From positions 5,084,001-5,148,000 of the forward strand of contig CAVNZM010000014.1 of NCBI GenBank assembly GCA_963693365.1: a stretch of 64,000 nt of DNA, in the 5' to 3' direction. Below, one piece after another: positions 62,626-64,000 of the stretch (position 1 is the stretch's first letter; the number at the start of each line of letters is the position of its first letter). The notes under the pieces are model-generated. The model searched no databases. It was not told where the DNA came from and saw only the letters and a program-made list of their open reading frames with translations. The position numbers and the translations under genes were made by a program. The stretch is from Amoebidium appalachense (Eukaryota > Ichthyosporea).

Positions 62626-62975
62626 TCCTCCCTCCCCTCACTCCTCCCCGCTTCACTCATCTCCGCACCTTGCTTCGCCATGTCTGTGGGCTTGTGTGCT
62701 TGTGCACGAGCATATTACCGCGTGATGCGTGCGTTTTTGCGCATTGCGATTGGTTTGTGCGTGTGTGTTGGCAAGCACGCGTGCATGCGGGCCATCTTTG
62801 TGGTTTCTTTCTCTTTCTCTCTCTCCATCTCTCTCTTTCCTCCCTCCCGCCCCCCTCCCCCCCCCCTCCTTCCCCCTCCCCCATCTCTTCCCCCTCCTCC
62901 CTCACCTTTCTCTTTCTTACCTCCCCTCCCATTCCGCCCCCATTTCTCTTCCCCCCACCCCTCCCCCGACCCCAG

Positions 62976-63008
<33 letters not shown>

Positions 63009-63399
63009 TCCCTCCCCCCTCTCTTTTCCCCTCCCCTTCCCCGTTTCCCTCCCTCCCTCCCTCCCTCCCTCCCTCCCTCCCCCTCTCTCCCCCCCCCCCC
63101 CCTCCCCCCTCCTCTCCCCCTCTCTCCCTTGCTCTTCCTCTCTCCCTCTCCCATTCTCCCTCTCCCTCTCTTTCTCTCCCTGTCCCTCTTCCTCTACCTC
63201 CCTCTCTTCCTCTCCCTCTCCCTCTCCCTCCTCTCCCTCTCTCTTTCACTCCCTCTCCCTCACTCCCTCTCTCTCTCTCTCTCTCTCTCTCCCTCCTCTC
63301 TCTCCCTCTCTCTCTCTCTCCCTCCTTCCTCCCTCCCTCCCTCACTTCCTCCCTCCCTCCCTCCCTCTCTTCTTCCCTCCTTCCCCCCCCCCCCCCCCC

Positions 63400-63455
<56 letters not shown>

Positions 63456-63781
63456 CCGCAAAAAGCGGAACTATTCTGCAAAAAGCAGAATTATTCTGCT
63501 TTTAGCAGAGTTATTATCATTCTGCTTTCGACAGCAGAATAATTCCGCTTATAGCAGAATAATTTTGCTTTGGCATATTGATTCTGCTTTTAGCAGATTG
63601 ATTCTGCTGTTCGCAGATTTATTCTGCTTTTCCGGAGTGATCCTGGTTTTAGCAGAATGATTCTGCTTTTTGCAGAATAATTCTGCTCGGAGCAAGTTGA
63701 CATCGGCCGATGTGGTAGGCCCCCCCTCCTCCTCCCTCCCTCCCTCCCCCCCCCCCCCCCCCCCCTCCCCCCCCCCCCCCC

Positions 63782-63829
<48 letters not shown>

Positions 63830-64000
63830 AAAAAAAGGGGGGGGGGGGGGGGGGGAGGGGGATCTGGTGATGTTCTTATCGCGTGCTATGATATTGAAGG
63901 TAACGCACGAATATGTCTGTAAGCAGGTGCTACAGGTCCTCCTGTGGTTATGAATTTCATTTGAATTGTGTGCATGTATACATGCATGAAACGTGTTCTA
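61843..64000. other. right end: acylase B flank, pyrimidine repeats and right-edge fragment
   Basis: 61843-62380 is ordinary DNA; 62395-62550 is copy B of the candidate exon; 62583-62623 is a C-run; 62800-63450 is almost only C and T, in (CCCT)n, (TC)n and C-runs; 63455-63700 is the palindromic array; 63721-63850 is C-run, A-run and G-run. 63860-64000 resembles 50860-51020. Confidence 0.6.
63455..63705. repeat. array of palindromic ATTCTGC/GCAGAAT units
   Basis: About ten irregular units of 20-30 bp built from TTCTGC-TTTT-AGCAGAAT, where TCTGC and GCAGA can pair around a T-rich loop; neighbouring units are also joined as near-palindromes (GCAGAATAATTCTGC). Loop sequences vary (TTTTAGC, TTTTTGC, TTCGC, TTATAGC). 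Confidence 0.85.

Overview
The window looks like nuclear DNA of a eukaryote, probably a protist or alga with an intron-rich genome; the lineage cannot be named from the sequence alone. The evidence is canonical GT-AG introns whose phases fit across many exons, TATA and CCAAT promoter elements, and eukaryote-specific proteins (an Ariadne-type RBR ubiquitin ligase, a eukaryotic-type adenosine kinase, an F-box/LRR protein). Almost half of the sequence is simple repeat: (CA)n/(GT)n, (TC)n, (CCCT)n, and runs of 10 to 60 C or G, often as C-run followed directly by A-run. Many long open frames are only translations of these repeats and were discarded.

Layout, left to right. 6-6743 (minus): seven exons of an ARIH1-type E3 ligase, whose 3' part lies off the left edge. 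About 6.75-11.6 kb: intergenic, mostly ordinary composition, then CA arrays. 11627-28945 (plus): one large gene with about 15 exons, coding for roughly 1,650 residues: an acidic N-terminus, a novel conserved region, a divergent protein kinase domain, an AT-hook and a long Pro-rich tail. It contains a splice-competent copy of the catalytic-loop exon and a second partial exon copy. 30457-32118 (minus): an intronless orphan membrane protein with about eight membrane segments. 32.1-40.0 kb: gene-poor, with minisatellites and GT/CA arrays. 40071-41438 (minus): the 3' exons of a Cys-rich, probably extracellular protein. 43200-45843 (minus): a two-exon F-box/LRR protein. 47003-50475 (plus): adenosine kinase (ADK).

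From about 48.4 kb to the right edge the DNA is built from a large duplication. Unit A (about 48.45-54.95 kb) and unit B (about 56.14-62.80 kb) share the end of the ADK gene (intact in A, a fragment in B), a secreted penicillin V acylase/choloylglycine-hydrolase-like enzyme on the minus strand with its TATA/CCAAT promoter, and a candidate exon upstream of that promoter. The last 140 bases resemble part of unit A again, so the array may continue beyond the window.

The genes do not form an obvious pathway. Common threads are ubiquitin transfer (the RBR ligase and the F-box protein), local exon and segment duplication, and repeat-filled introns. In three places (kinase exon 1, kinase exon 8, ADK 3' end) a clearly coding frame shifts inside or near a C/G homopolymer; assembly error, real indel or a small unrecognised intron are all possible. 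Exon borders were inferred by eye from splice signals, reading-frame phase and family knowledge.
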